A DNA stretch of 64,000 nt, taken from assembly GCF_014202765.1 (NCBI RefSeq), contig NZ_JACHHN010000008.1:1-64000 (forward strand), given 5' to 3'. This document shows, piece by piece, positions 9,295 through 17,572 of this stretch. Under the pieces are notes generated by a model. The model worked only from the letters and a program-made list of their open reading frames with translations. It was not told where the DNA came from and searched no databases. Position 1 is the first letter of the stretch; every line of letters starts with the position of its first letter. The position numbers and the translations under genes were made by a program. The DNA is from Silvimonas terrae (lineage in GTDB: Bacteria > Pseudomonadota > Gammaproteobacteria > Burkholderiales > Chitinibacteraceae).

Positions 9295-9705
9295 TTAATC
9301 CGGCCGCAGCGCAAAGCGCCCGCTACCCGCGCCGGCCAGCGCCAGATAGCCGCCAGCAATGGCGATGTTCTTCCAGAAGTGGATGAACTGGTTGCCGTGC
9401 TGGGCGGCATCGGCCACCGCCCAGAAATTATGGAAAAACAACGCCGCCGCCACGGTATAGATCGCAAATACCCAGGCCAGCAGGCGGGTCTGCCAACCCA
9501 GCACCAGCAAGATGGCCAGCGGCAGTTCTACCAGGATGGCGATGATGATGCCGATCACCGGAAACGGCAGATCGTGGGCGGCGGCGTATTGCACGCTGCC
9601 ATCAAACGCGGTCAATTTGGAAAAACCGCTCAACAGATAAAGCGCGGCGAGCAGAACGCGCGCCGCCAGCAAACTGATATCACGATTGGGTAACGGCGCG
9701 GCCAT
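9295..9705 (-). CDS. DoxX family membrane protein
   Basis: A 136-residue protein with four predicted membrane segments and the DoxX signatures RVLLAALYLLSGFSKL near the N-terminus and FFHNFW / FIHFWKNIAIAGGYLALAG in the second half. The start chosen is the ATG complementary to 9703-9705 because a strong ribosome-binding site (ccaggaga) stands 4 bases before it; a longer reading frame upstream has no such site. DoxX-like proteins occur with thiosulfate or quinone-linked oxidation systems, but their role is poorly defined. It is the first gene before the sugar dehydrogenase genes, with a 134-bp gap, so co-expression is likely but not certain. Confidence 0.85.
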   Translation of the reverse strand: MAAPLPNRDISLLAARVLLAALYLLSGFSKLTAFDGSVQYAAAHDLPFPVIGIIIAILVELPLAILLVLGWQTRLLAWVFAIYTVAAALFFHNFWAVADAAQHGNQFIHFWKNIAIAGGYLALAGAGSGRFALRPD

Positions 9706-9817
9706 GGTGCTCTCCTGGTAGACGCAGGCGCTGGCGTTGCCCGGCGCACCTGTCATTTCTTTCTTGTTGAGCGCCATGCCAATGTCAAGCCGAGCGCGGG
9801 CCAACCGGGGGATGCGC

Positions 9818-9823
9818 TATAAT
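9818..9823 (+). promoter_or_regulatory. Candidate -10 box of orn
   Basis: A perfect TATAAT stands 38 bp before the orn start codon. No good -35 hexamer is seen at 16-18 bp upstream, so the promoter call rests on the -10 box and its position between divergent genes. Confidence 0.45.
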
Positions 9824-9861
9824 CTGGCCATTCTGCAATCAGGCAAGCTAAGGACACGCAA

Positions 9862-10431
9862 ATGGCACAAGACCAGAACAATCTGCTCTGGCTGGACATG
9901 GAAATGACCGGACTGGACCCGGACAATGATCGCATTATTGAACTGGCGATCGTGGTGACCGACGGCCAGTTGAATATCCTCGCCGAAAGCCCCTCCTGGG
10001 CCGTGCACCAGCCCGATAGCGTGCTGGACGCCATGGATGACTGGAACAAGGGCACGCACGGCCGCTCTGGTCTGATCGACCGCATCAAGGCATCCACCCT
10101 GAGCGTGGCCGATGTGGAGCGTGAGGCGCTGGCCTTTGTGCAGCAATACGTGCCGCAGCGCACCTCGCCCATGTGTGGCAACTCCATTTGCCAGGACCGC
10201 CGCTTTATGGCGCGCGGCATGCCGGAACTGGAAACCTGGTTTCACTACCGCAACCTGGACGTGTCCACCCTCAAGGAACTGTGCAAGCGCTGGCAGCCCG
10301 AGATTGCCCGCCAGTTCAAAAAGCAGGGCAAGCACACCGCGCTGGCAGACATTCACGAGTCTATTGAAGAACTCAAGTTCTACCGCGAACACTTCCTGCG
10401 CGTACCGGCCACACCACTGATTGTGGATTGA
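9862..10431 (+). CDS. orn: Oligoribonuclease
   Basis: The 189-residue DEDDh 3'-5' exonuclease degrades two- to five-nucleotide RNAs, including pGpG from c-di-GMP turnover, and is essential in many proteobacteria. The catalytic acids are visible in [10 protein letters not shown] (about 10-19), the middle DAMDDWN / SICQDRRF region and the final [10 protein letters not shown] block (about 158-167) containing the DEDDh histidine and aspartate. Length equals the family norm. It is transcribed away from the DoxX/dehydrogenase genes. A PilZ protein in the same window (63211-63981) is a likely c-di-GMP effector, though not linked in an operon. Confidence 0.97.
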   Translation: MAQDQNNLLWLDMEMTGLDPDNDRIIELAIVVTDGQLNILAESPSWAVHQPDSVLDAMDDWNKGTHGRSGLIDRIKASTLSVADVEREALAFVQQYVPQRTSPMCGNSICQDRRFMARGMPELETWFHYRNLDVSTLKELCKRWQPEIARQFKKQGKHTALADIHESIEELKFYREHFLRVPATPLIVD

Positions 10432-10500
10432 TTGGTCCAACGCAACTGGCCCGCAATTGCGGGCCAGTGCTTTTGGCAGGTAGTAGTGCGGGCACAATGG

Positions 10501-10548
10501 GCGGTTGCGGTTGCGGTTGCGGTTGCGGTTGCGGTTGCTGTTGGGGTT
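10501..10548 (+). repeat. GCGGTT hexanucleotide tandem repeat
   Basis: Six perfect GCGGTT units (10501-10536) are followed by two degenerate units, gctgtt and ggggtt. The array lies about 70 bp after the orn stop codon. On the minus strand it would read as alternating Asn-Arg, but that frame runs antisense through orn and is not a credible gene. Confidence 0.9.
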
Positions 10549-10670
10549 GCCGCTGCTTTTGACTTTCCTCCCCATTAAAGCCCAGCGCCGAAGGAGTGGA
10601 GGGAGACCTTAGGCTCCCGACCGACTGAGGGAAGCCCGGAGGGCCGCCCGGCTGGGGTCGCCTTTCTTTG

Positions 10671-10702
10671 GTTACTTTCTTTGGCGAAGCAAAGAAAGTG
10701 AC
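10671..10702. repeat. Palindromic element, 13-bp arms
   Basis: Arms GTTACTTTCTTTG (10671-10683) and CAAAGAAAGTGAC (10690-10702) enclose the loop gcgaag; one position is a G-T mismatch. The flank GGGGTCGCC leading into it (from 10654) is repeated in opposite orientation at 33703-33724, giving 22 identical bases, so the two places carry members of one repeat family. Confidence 0.85.
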
Positions 10703-11022
10703 GTGGGCCCGGCACCCCGGGTATCTAAAATGCTTGTACTTGCGCCGCAGGCGCTAACACGGGTTTGAAGGTTTTGCCGTTTACGCTCTGGCCAGCAAAG
10801 GCCACCTTCAGCGGCCCCACTGGATTCCGGCTCAAGGCCGGAATGACGAAGTAGTTGAACACATAAGCGCTTGCCTGCTGGCAAACACTGCAACTGGATT
10901 CCCGCCAAAGGGGCCGCCGACGTCGGGAATGACGAAGTGGTAGTTGAAAGTATTCGACATCACACCATGTTGAACCAGACAGACATAAACCCCGCACCGC
11001 AAGGTGCTCAACACATCGCAAT

Positions 11023-11053
11023 GGTGGATTGTCGCTAACGCTCCAAATCCACC
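11023..11053. repeat. GGTGGATT / AATCCACC inverted repeat element
   Basis: Eight-base arms GGTGGATT (11023-11030) and AATCCACC (11046-11053) flank a core containing GTCGCTAACGCT. The same core and arms occur in reverse orientation at 33554-33584 and, expanded, between kdpA and kdpB (30460-30582). This is a dispersed intergenic repeat common in betaproteobacteria; its function is unknown to me. Confidence 0.8.
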
Positions 11054-11068
11054 CTACATATTGAAAAT

Positions 11069-11572
11069 ATGCCGCAAGACGCCACCTACCCCACTTACGT
11101 ATTGGCCGAAGAACTCGGCCACCTCCTGCTCGCACGCGGTCAAAGCGTGACGACGGCAGAATCCTGCACAGGCGGCCTGATCGCCGGCGCGATCACCGAC
11201 GTACCCGGTTCCAGTAGCTGGTTCGAGCGCGGTTTTGTCACCTATGCCAACACGGCCAAGATGGACATGCTGGGCGTGCCGCCCATGTTCCTCGATACCG
11301 TCGGCGCAGTCAGCGAGCCCGTGGTCGCTGCCATGGCGCAAGGCGCGGCAGATGCAGCGCGCGCGCAATGGGCGGTGGCGGTGTCTGGCGTGGCCGGGCC
11401 GGGTGGCGGCTCTGCGGAAAAGCCGGTGGGTCTGGTCTGGTTTGCCTGGGCCACGCCCATGGGCATAGAAACAGAACGCAAGATTTTCAGCGGTGATCGT
11501 CACGCCGTGCGCGCGGCCACCGTACAACATGCATTGCGCAAGCTCATCGCATTCATCAAGGATAATCAATGA
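11069..11572 (+). CDS. pncC: Nicotinamide-nucleotide amidohydrolase PncC (CinA C-terminal family)
   Basis: The 167-residue protein is a stand-alone CinA C-terminal domain. It deamidates nicotinamide mononucleotide to nicotinate mononucleotide in NAD recycling. Family motifs seen are TTAESCTGGLIAGAITDVPGSS (about 28-49), RGFVTYANTAKMDMLGV, GAVSEPVV and VSGVAGPGGGSAEKPVGLVWF. Length is as expected for PncC (YgaD). Its stop overlaps the start of the next gene by four bases (ATGA), so the two are translationally coupled. Confidence 0.94.
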   Translation: MPQDATYPTYVLAEELGHLLLARGQSVTTAESCTGGLIAGAITDVPGSSSWFERGFVTYANTAKMDMLGVPPMFLDTVGAVSEPVVAAMAQGAADAARAQWAVAVSGVAGPGGGSAEKPVGLVWFAWATPMGIETERKIFSGDRHAVRAATVQHALRKLIAFIKDNQ

Positions 11573-12144
11573 CCACGGTAGTGGTAGTCCGTAAAGGAAA
11601 CCAGGTTGCCATTGCGGCAGACAGTCAGTCCACCTTTGGCGAAACCCGCCTGGGGTCCACGCTGGATGCACAATGGAACAAGATTTTTGAAGCCCACGGC
11701 GGGCATTTTGCAATCTCTGGCAGTGCTGCGCATGACCTCGTCTTGCAGGCCGCCCTCAAGAAACCCAAGAAACTGGACTTCAGCAGCCGTCCGGCCATTT
11801 TTGAGAGCTTTCGCAAACTGCACGTTAAACTGAAAGACGACTTCTTCCTTAAAACCGAAGAAGAAGACAACGACCCGTATGAATCCAGCCAGATGACCGT
11901 ACTGCTGGCTAACCCGCATGGCATCTATGGCATTTTCAGCCTGCGTGAGGTCTACGAATACAGTCGTTTCTGGGCCATTGGCAGCGGTGCGGATTACGCG
12001 CTGGGCGCCATGCATGCCCATTACGACAACCCGAAAATGACTGCGGCAGATATTGCCCGCATCGGCGTTGAAGCCGGTTGCGCGTTTGACGTGAACTCGT
12101 CGCTGCCCATGACCAGCTATACCCTCGAACTGGCAAAACAGTAA
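11569..12144 (+). CDS. HslV/proteasome-like Ntn hydrolase (betaproteobacterial proteasome homologue type)
   Basis: A 191-residue protein that begins MTTVVVVRKGNQVAIAADSQ, closely resembling the start of HslV (MTTIVSVRRNG...). Removal of Met1 would expose a catalytic Thr1; Asp17 of the mature chain is present in AADSQ, and the lysine in WNKIF is the likely counterpart of the proteasome Lys33. The C-terminal AIGSGADYALGAMHAH also matches HslV (AIGSGGPYAQAAA). It carries an acidic insertion around residues 98-107 that HslV lacks. This fits the small group described as betaproteobacterial proteasome homologues (BPH), double-ring peptidases without a known unfoldase. No hslU or other AAA+ partner is adjacent. 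The start overlaps pncC by four bases. Confidence 0.85.
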   Translation: MTTVVVVRKGNQVAIAADSQSTFGETRLGSTLDAQWNKIFEAHGGHFAISGSAAHDLVLQAALKKPKKLDFSSRPAIFESFRKLHVKLKDDFFLKTEEEDNDPYESSQMTVLLANPHGIYGIFSLREVYEYSRFWAIGSGADYALGAMHAHYDNPKMTAADIARIGVEAGCAFDVNSSLPMTSYTLELAKQ

Positions 12145-12194
12145 ATGCCGGTTTGACCCCGGAATCAGCCCGCAAAGGCCATCAGGAACACATC

Positions 12195-13061
12195 ATGCAA
12201 GACATTCTGGAACGATTTGTATTTGAAGAAGCCCCCGTGCGCGGCGAAGTTGTGCAATTGCACGATACCGTGCATGAAGTGATGAGCCGTCACAACTACC
12301 CGCCAGTGCTGCAAAAGCGCATTGGTGAACTGATGGCCGCCGCCACGCTACTGTCGGCCACGCTCAAGTTTGAAGGCACCATGATCATGCAATTGCATGG
12401 CTCCGGCCCGGTCAAACTGATTGTGGTGGAATGCACCAGTGACATGACGCTGCGCGCCACCGCCCGTTGGGACGGCGACGTACCCGATGGCGAACTGGGC
12501 GATCTGCTGGGCAAGGGCCGTTTCATCATCACGCTGGACCCGGACGAAGGCGAAACCTATCAAGGCATCGTTGCCTACGAGCCGGGCCAAAGTGTGGCGC
12601 AGATTATCGAGCACTACATGCAGCACTCCGAGCAACTGGAAACCCGCATGTGGCTGACCAGCCAGAACGGCGGCGCGGCAGGTTTGCTGGTCCAGAAAAT
12701 GCCCGCCGGCAAAGGCGATGCAGACGCTTGGGAGCGGGTGCAGAAACTGGCCGAAACCATTACTGACGATGAGTTGCTGGGCCTGACCCCGCGTGACGTG
12801 CTGTACCGGTTGTTCAACCAGGAAATCGTCCGCGTCTTCGACCCGCAAACCCCGCGCTTTGCATGTACCTGCTCACGCGAACGCGTTGGTGGCATGCTCA
12901 AGATGGTGGGCCGTGAAGAAGTGGAAAGCGTGATTGAAGAGCGCAAGAAGGTTGATGTCACTTGCGAATTCTGCGGCAAAGAATACGAGTTTGATGCTGT
13001 CGACGTCGCGCAGCTTTTCACCGGTGCTGCACCGGTGCCACCGGGGCCGCAAGTGCATTGA
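12195..13061 (+). CDS. hslO: Redox-regulated chaperone Hsp33
   Basis: Hsp33 is a holdase activated by oxidation. The 288-residue product starts at the ATG at 12195, preceded by aggaa; a longer frame from 12153 lacks a ribosome-binding site. The N-terminal domain begins MQDILERFVFEEAPVRGEVV, and the C-terminal redox switch holds the four zinc-binding cysteines as CTC (about 231-233) and CEFC (about 264-267). It is followed by a strong terminator. It stands close behind the proteasome-like gene, a plausible protein-quality-control grouping, although the 50-bp gap does not prove an operon. Confidence 0.96.
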   Translation: MQDILERFVFEEAPVRGEVVQLHDTVHEVMSRHNYPPVLQKRIGELMAAATLLSATLKFEGTMIMQLHGSGPVKLIVVECTSDMTLRATARWDGDVPDGELGDLLGKGRFIITLDPDEGETYQGIVAYEPGQSVAQIIEHYMQHSEQLETRMWLTSQNGGAAGLLVQKMPAGKGDADAWERVQKLAETITDDELLGLTPRDVLYRLFNQEIVRVFDPQTPRFACTCSRERVGGMLKMVGREEVESVIEERKKVDVTCEFCGKEYEFDAVDVAQLFTGAAPVPPGPQVH

Positions 13062-13091
13062 TAACGGACCAGGTCGGTTTGTTGTGATCGC

Positions 13092-13119
13092 AAAAAAGGC
13101 GCCAACCGGCGCCTTTTTT
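13092..13119 (+). terminator. Rho-independent terminator after hslO
   Basis: AAAAAAGGCGCC, loop aacc-like, GGCGCC and a run of seven T form a classic hairpin plus U-tract. Confidence 0.92.
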
Positions 13120-13341
13120 ATTGGTCGCCGCGCCGGATATACCACAGCGGCACTACAAAAATTCCCGCATCTTCTGCCAATTTCCGGCGCTTGCGCCACA
13201 ATGACAACAGCTTATGCATTGGTGATATGGCCTGTTTCAAGCAGGTGATGTCACGCAAGTTCATGAAATAGATGCGTTTTTGTATGGCCGGTGTTACCTC
13301 CGGCCTTCAGGCAAACCGGATTGTGATTTCAGGAGTAAAGC

Positions 13342-14310
13342 ATGCAAGCTCGCTGGTTTCTGGCAGGTGTGGTGCTGGCTGCAACGGCCAGCCAGGCGTT
13401 CTGTGACGACGATGTCATCCGCCTTGGCAACCTCAAGTTCGCCCATTACGGCGCCATCTCTTACATGAAAGAACTGGCGCCCAAATGCGGTATCAAGATT
13501 GAAGAACGCATGTTTGCCAAGGGTCTGGATATCATGCCGGCCATTGTCGCGGGGGATATCGATGTCGCCGCCAGCGCGGCCGATGCCGCCATTGCCGGCC
13601 GTGCGGGCGGGGCGCCGATCTACGCCGTGGCGGGCTTTGCCAAAGGTGGCGCGCGCATTGTGGTGGCGACGGGGTCGCCCATCAAAAAAGTAGCCGACAT
13701 GAAAGGCAAGAAGGTCGGCGTGGCACGCGGCGGCGCACAGGAGCTCTTGCTGTTGGCGGAACTGGCCAAGGTTGGGCTGAGCTGGTCTGACCAGCCGGGC
13801 AAAGACGTGCAGATTGTCTACTTGCCGTTTGCCGACCTGAACCAGGCGCTGATGCAAAAACAGATCGACGCCATGGCGCAGTCTGAACCGCAAGCTTCAC
13901 AAGCCATCAACAAAGGCTTTGGTACTGAACTGCTCAAGCCGTATGACACGCCGATGGGCGAGCCGATCCGCACCCTGGTGATGACGGAAAAGCTCTACAA
14001 CAACAAGCCGCTGGCGGCCAAATTCATGAAGTGTTTTGTGCAATCCACCCGCACTTTTATGGATGACCCCAAGTTGGCGCAGAACTATGTCGTCAACAGC
14101 ATGTTCAAGGGCCAGATCTCGGCGGATGACTACAAAGATGCCATCGAGAACTCGCCATTTGCCTACGAACTGACCACCGAACACATTCAAACCACGACAG
14201 ACTTCATGGTCAAGTACGGGGTAGGGCGCATGGCCAAACCCCCGGTGGCCAAAGACTGGGTCAAGCTTGATCTGCTGGATCAGGCCAAAAAGTCGCTCAA
14301 TGTGAAGTGA
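13342..14310 (+). CDS. NitT/TauT-type ABC transporter substrate-binding protein
   Basis: A 322-residue periplasmic binding protein with an N-terminal signal peptide (MQARWFLAGVVLAATASQAF-C). The mature part has the SsuA/TauA/ThiY-like fold signatures GNLKFAHYGAISYMKELAPKCGI, ADIDVAASAADAAIAGRAG-type ligand loop and KKVGVARGGAQELLLL (about 127-142). The ligand cannot be read from the sequence; candidates in this family include sulfonates, nitrate, cyanate and pyrimidine precursors. Permease and ATPase genes follow without gaps, giving a complete importer. About 280 bp of non-coding DNA precede it, containing a GGCCGG/CCGGCC hairpin at 13286-13305, but no riboswitch that I recognise. Confidence 0.9.
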   Translation: MQARWFLAGVVLAATASQAFCDDDVIRLGNLKFAHYGAISYMKELAPKCGIKIEERMFAKGLDIMPAIVAGDIDVAASAADAAIAGRAGGAPIYAVAGFAKGGARIVVATGSPIKKVADMKGKKVGVARGGAQELLLLAELAKVGLSWSDQPGKDVQIVYLPFADLNQALMQKQIDAMAQSEPQASQAINKGFGTELLKPYDTPMGEPIRTLVMTEKLYNNKPLAAKFMKCFVQSTRTFMDDPKLAQNYVVNSMFKGQISADDYKDAIENSPFAYELTTEHIQTTTDFMVKYGVGRMAKPPVAKDWVKLDLLDQAKKSLNVK

Positions 14311-14316
14311 GGCAGC

Positions 14317-15139
14317 GTGGCAGATTTCCGTTTTAAAGCGGCCCTGCGCGGTGTGTGGGTGCCGCTGACGCTGCTGATCCTGTGGCAGTTGGCGTCTACC
14401 CTCAAATGGGTGAACCCGCAGGTGTTGCCATCGCCCGTGCAGGTAGTCGTGCGCTGGTGGGCGTATCTGACCCCGGCAGACCCGTACGATCCGGCGACGG
14501 GCAGCAAACTGGCCTGGTTGTTCTCTGGCGAACTGGTGCACGACGCCATCGGCAGCCTGACCCGCGTGGTGTCCGGCTTTGCCATTGGCGCCGTGCTGGC
14601 GCTGCCCCTGGGGCTGGCTATGGGCGCCAGTTCCCGCGTGAATGACTGGTTTAATCCGCTGGTTCAACTGATCCGGCCGATCCCGCCGATTGCATTTATT
14701 CCGCTGTCCATCCTGTGGTTTGGCCTGGGTAACCCGCCGGCCATCTTCCTGATTGCGCTGGGCGCGTTCTTTCCGATCCTGATGAACACCATCGCCGGTG
14801 TGCAGCATGTAGATGTCATTTACCTGCGCGCCGCCCGTAACCTGGGGGCAGACCGGTTCACGCTGTTTACGCGGGTGATCATGCCCGCCGCTACGCCGTA
14901 TATCCTCTCTGGCGCGCGCATTGGCATGGGTACGGCGTTTATTGTGGTGATCGTGGCGGAGATGATCGCCGTGAACAATGGTTTGGGTTTCCGCATTCTG
15001 GAAGCGCGGGAGTATTTCTGGTCCGACAAGATCATTGCCGGCATGCTCAGTATTGGTCTGATTGGGCTAGCCATTGATCTGATCATGGCGCGGATCAACA
15101 ACCACTTGCTGCGCTGGCATCGTGGTCTGGAGCGTGACC

Positions 15140-15147
<8 letters not shown>
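14317..15147 (+). CDS. ABC transporter permease, NitT/TauT family
   Basis: The 276-residue inner-membrane permease starts with GTG at 14317, six bases after the stop of the binding-protein gene. About six hydrophobic segments are visible. The EAA loop that contacts the ATPase appears as RAARNLGADRFTLFTRVIMPAATP (from about residue 170), and the family motif IRPIPPIAFIPLSILWFG precedes it. It ends inside the start of the ATPase gene. Confidence 0.93.
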
Positions 15148-15937
<790 letters not shown>

Positions 15938-15995
15938 ACGCGTCATCTTTTTTTACCCTGAAATCATTAGCGAACTACCCAACAAGAACGAATAG

Positions 15996-16598
15996 ATGGC
16001 ATCAGAATTTTCAATCAAACTGAACAAGAGATCATTATTCTTCGACGGGCTTGGCTGGCTTGCAGCATGTCTTGTAGCGCTAGGCGTATCGACAACGTGG
16101 GTATGTATTCTGTGGATGGATCCTGCACAAAAGGCCGGTAAATTTCTGGTATTCGCCAGCTTGCTGATGTTTTGTGTGTTTTTATATGGCTGCAAGACCG
16201 CGTTGTCGTTGTCTCGTTATTACCGGTTTATTAGTAGGTCGGAAAATCATTTCCTTGGTGTAGATGGGCGGGTGCTGACCTATCTGGACATCTATAAGGT
16301 TGAACTTGGCGGCATTCGAGAATGGAAATGGGTTCCTGCGAGCAACGCAAGATATCCCCGGACGCACATTGCCATTTACTGTGAAGGCGTGGTTGAAAGA
16401 AGCGCAAGGGCGTTGGCCTATGAACGGGCCAATGCGTCCACCAGATTGCTAAAGCGCGTTGGCGGGGCCTATGAGACTACATTGGTCCTGGATTTGAGCC
16501 TGTTTGAATATGACGTGAAGAAAGTTTTTCAGGTCACCGTAGACAGTCTGGTTGCCTATCATCATGCCCACAAACGTATCCTGGACGTGAGGGCCTGA
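15996..16598 (+). CDS. Hypothetical membrane protein with two N-terminal helices
   Basis: I do not recognise this 200-residue protein. It has two hydrophobic segments at about residues 18-40 and 48-66, a short basic stretch, then a soluble domain beginning YRFISRSENHFLGVDGRVLTYLDI that could be a PH-like beta domain (short strands such as GGIREWKWVPA and HIAIYCEGV). Its A+T content is clearly higher than that of the neighbours and its ribosome-binding site is weak. It stands alone between the ABC transporter genes and a convergent DUF924 gene, which together suggest recent acquisition. A phage or antagonism role is possible but nothing in the sequence proves it. Confidence 0.7.
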   Translation: MASEFSIKLNKRSLFFDGLGWLAACLVALGVSTTWVCILWMDPAQKAGKFLVFASLLMFCVFLYGCKTALSLSRYYRFISRSENHFLGVDGRVLTYLDIYKVELGGIREWKWVPASNARYPRTHIAIYCEGVVERSARALAYERANASTRLLKRVGGAYETTLVLDLSLFEYDVKKVFQVTVDSLVAYHHAHKRILDVRA

Positions 16599-16626
16599 TG
16601 GCGGATATCCCTTTTCTTGCACGGAG

Positions 16627-17271
16627 CTAGAACCCGCTCCCCGGCAGCGCCAGATGTTCTTCTTCCGCTGCCGTATTCTCCCGCCCCAGCACCGCATTAC
16701 GATGCGGGAACCGTCCAAACTCTTCGATCACGGCATGGTGCTTCACGGCGTAATCGTAATAGCTTTCCATTTCCGGATTGCCCTTGAATTGCGCCATGAG
16801 CGACACGCAGCGGTGCTGATGGTCCAGGTCTTCCGAGTGCTCCAGCGGTAGATAGAAAAACACCCGCTGTACTGGCGCAACCTGCTGATCCCAGCCGTGC
16901 TCCAGGGCCACACTGGCCCAATGCCGGGCACGTTCATCCTGAGCAAAGGCCTGGGCGGAGTCCCGGTACAGGTTGCGGCTGAACTGGTCCAGCAAGATCA
17001 CCAGGGCCAGCGTGCCTTGTGCGTCTTTGGCCCAGCCATCCAGTTTGCCTTTGGCGGCATCGTGCAGCGCGCCTTCAAAGTGGCGGCGGATCACATGATC
17101 AAACGCATCGTCTTTCTCAAACCACACTGTGCGCGGCTGGTTAAAGTCCGGGTCATCCGGGCAGCCAAACCAGAACGCCAGGACGGTGTCTGGCGTGACT
17201 TTGTGCGGGCGGCGGCCGGATTTAACCTTGCCTTCCGGGCTGGCGCGGTGAATGAGTGGCGTATCGGACAT
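16627..17271 (-). CDS. DUF924 family protein
   Basis: The 214-residue protein belongs to the DUF924 family: it contains DTVLAFWFG near residue 29, WFEKDDAFDHVIRRHF, the conserved LALVILLDQFSRNLYR and QRVFFYLPLEHSEDL, and ends with the typical EFGRFPHRNAVLGRENTAAEEEHL. The family is helical (TPR-like) with no established function. The ATG at 17271 is chosen because family similarity begins shortly after it; the frame extends upstream but through a region occupied by the trpS leader on the other strand. Confidence 0.88.
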   Translation of the reverse strand: MSDTPLIHRASPEGKVKSGRRPHKVTPDTVLAFWFGCPDDPDFNQPRTVWFEKDDAFDHVIRRHFEGALHDAAKGKLDGWAKDAQGTLALVILLDQFSRNLYRDSAQAFAQDERARHWASVALEHGWDQQVAPVQRVFFYLPLEHSEDLDHQHRCVSLMAQFKGNPEMESYYDYAVKHHAVIEEFGRFPHRNAVLGRENTAAEEEHLALPGSGF

Positions 17272-17391
17272 GATCAATGCATACAAGGACAATGTTTCAG
17301 GATAACGCGTGCGCGCTCGCAGCGCCAAACCGCACCACAGCGCCGGTCGCCAGGCTTGACCGGGCTGGCTTGAGCGGGCAGACTGCCTGCC

Positions 17392-17448
17392 ATGATTTTT
17401 ACACCAGAATCGAAACCCGCTTTGGCCCATTGGTGGCGCTGCTCATAA
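17392..17448 (+). CDS. Candidate trpS leader peptide with tandem Trp codons
   Basis: An 18-codon frame starting with ATG at 17392 encodes MIFTPESKPALAHWWRCS and stops at TAA 17446-17448. Two adjacent Trp codons (17431-17436) lie four codons before the stop, the arrangement of ribosome-mediated attenuators such as E. coli trpL. The stop codon falls in the loop of the first hairpin of the attenuator described at 17436-17513. The frame is closed upstream by TGA at 17371. The Shine-Dalgarno sequence is weak (gggcag ten bases upstream). A TTGACC at 17356-17361 could be a -35 box that would start transcription at or just before the ATG. Confidence 0.72.
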   Translation: MIFTPESKPALAHWWRCS

Positions 17449-17513
17449 GAGCAGTGCGTGGTTTCGTCTGTAAAACCCGGATTCTGCTCAAGCTGGCAAG
17501 CCGGGTTTTTTTT
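17436..17513 (+). promoter_or_regulatory. Candidate transcription attenuator of trpS
   Basis: Three competing RNA structures can be drawn. Hairpin 1:2 pairs 17436-17444 with 17449-17457 (core CTGCTC-ATAA-GAGCAG). Hairpin 2:3 pairs GAGCAG (17449-17454) with a second CTGCTC at 17484-17489 and GGTTT (17460-17464) with AAACC (17473-17477). Hairpin 3:4 is a terminator: AAAACCCGG (17472-17480) with CCGGGTTTT (17501-17509), followed by T to 17513. The 2:3 helix uses the 5' arm of the terminator, so the two exclude each other. A ribosome waiting at the Trp codons would mask the 5' arm of 1:2 and favour 2:3, allowing read-through into trpS. Confidence 0.75.
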
Positions 17514-17572
17514 ATGCGCGGCGTGCCGGCAGGGCACTCGGCAACCGAATTGAGATTTGAGGCGAGAACGTC

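Larger units (their letters stand above)
10432..11068 (+). other. Gene-free spacer filled with several repeat elements
   Basis: No convincing gene lies between orn and pncC. The 637 bp hold, in order: a GCGGTT microsatellite (10501-10548); a palindrome with arms GTTACTTTCTTTG / CAAAGAAAGTGAC (10671-10702); two short inverted repeats of the ATTCCGGC / GCCGGAAT type (10824-10844 and 10898-10930); and a GGTGGATT ... AATCCACC element (11023-11053). All but the microsatellite recur in the kdp region of this window. Confidence 0.8.

Noticed and set aside
9817-10575. Minus-strand frame beginning with repeated Asn-Arg
   Set aside because: The Asn-Arg run comes from the GCGGTT microsatellite and the remainder is antisense to orn.
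13062-13341. Riboswitch in front of the ABC importer
   Set aside because: Only the hslO terminator and one small GGCCGG hairpin are seen; no TPP, cobalamin or other known core.
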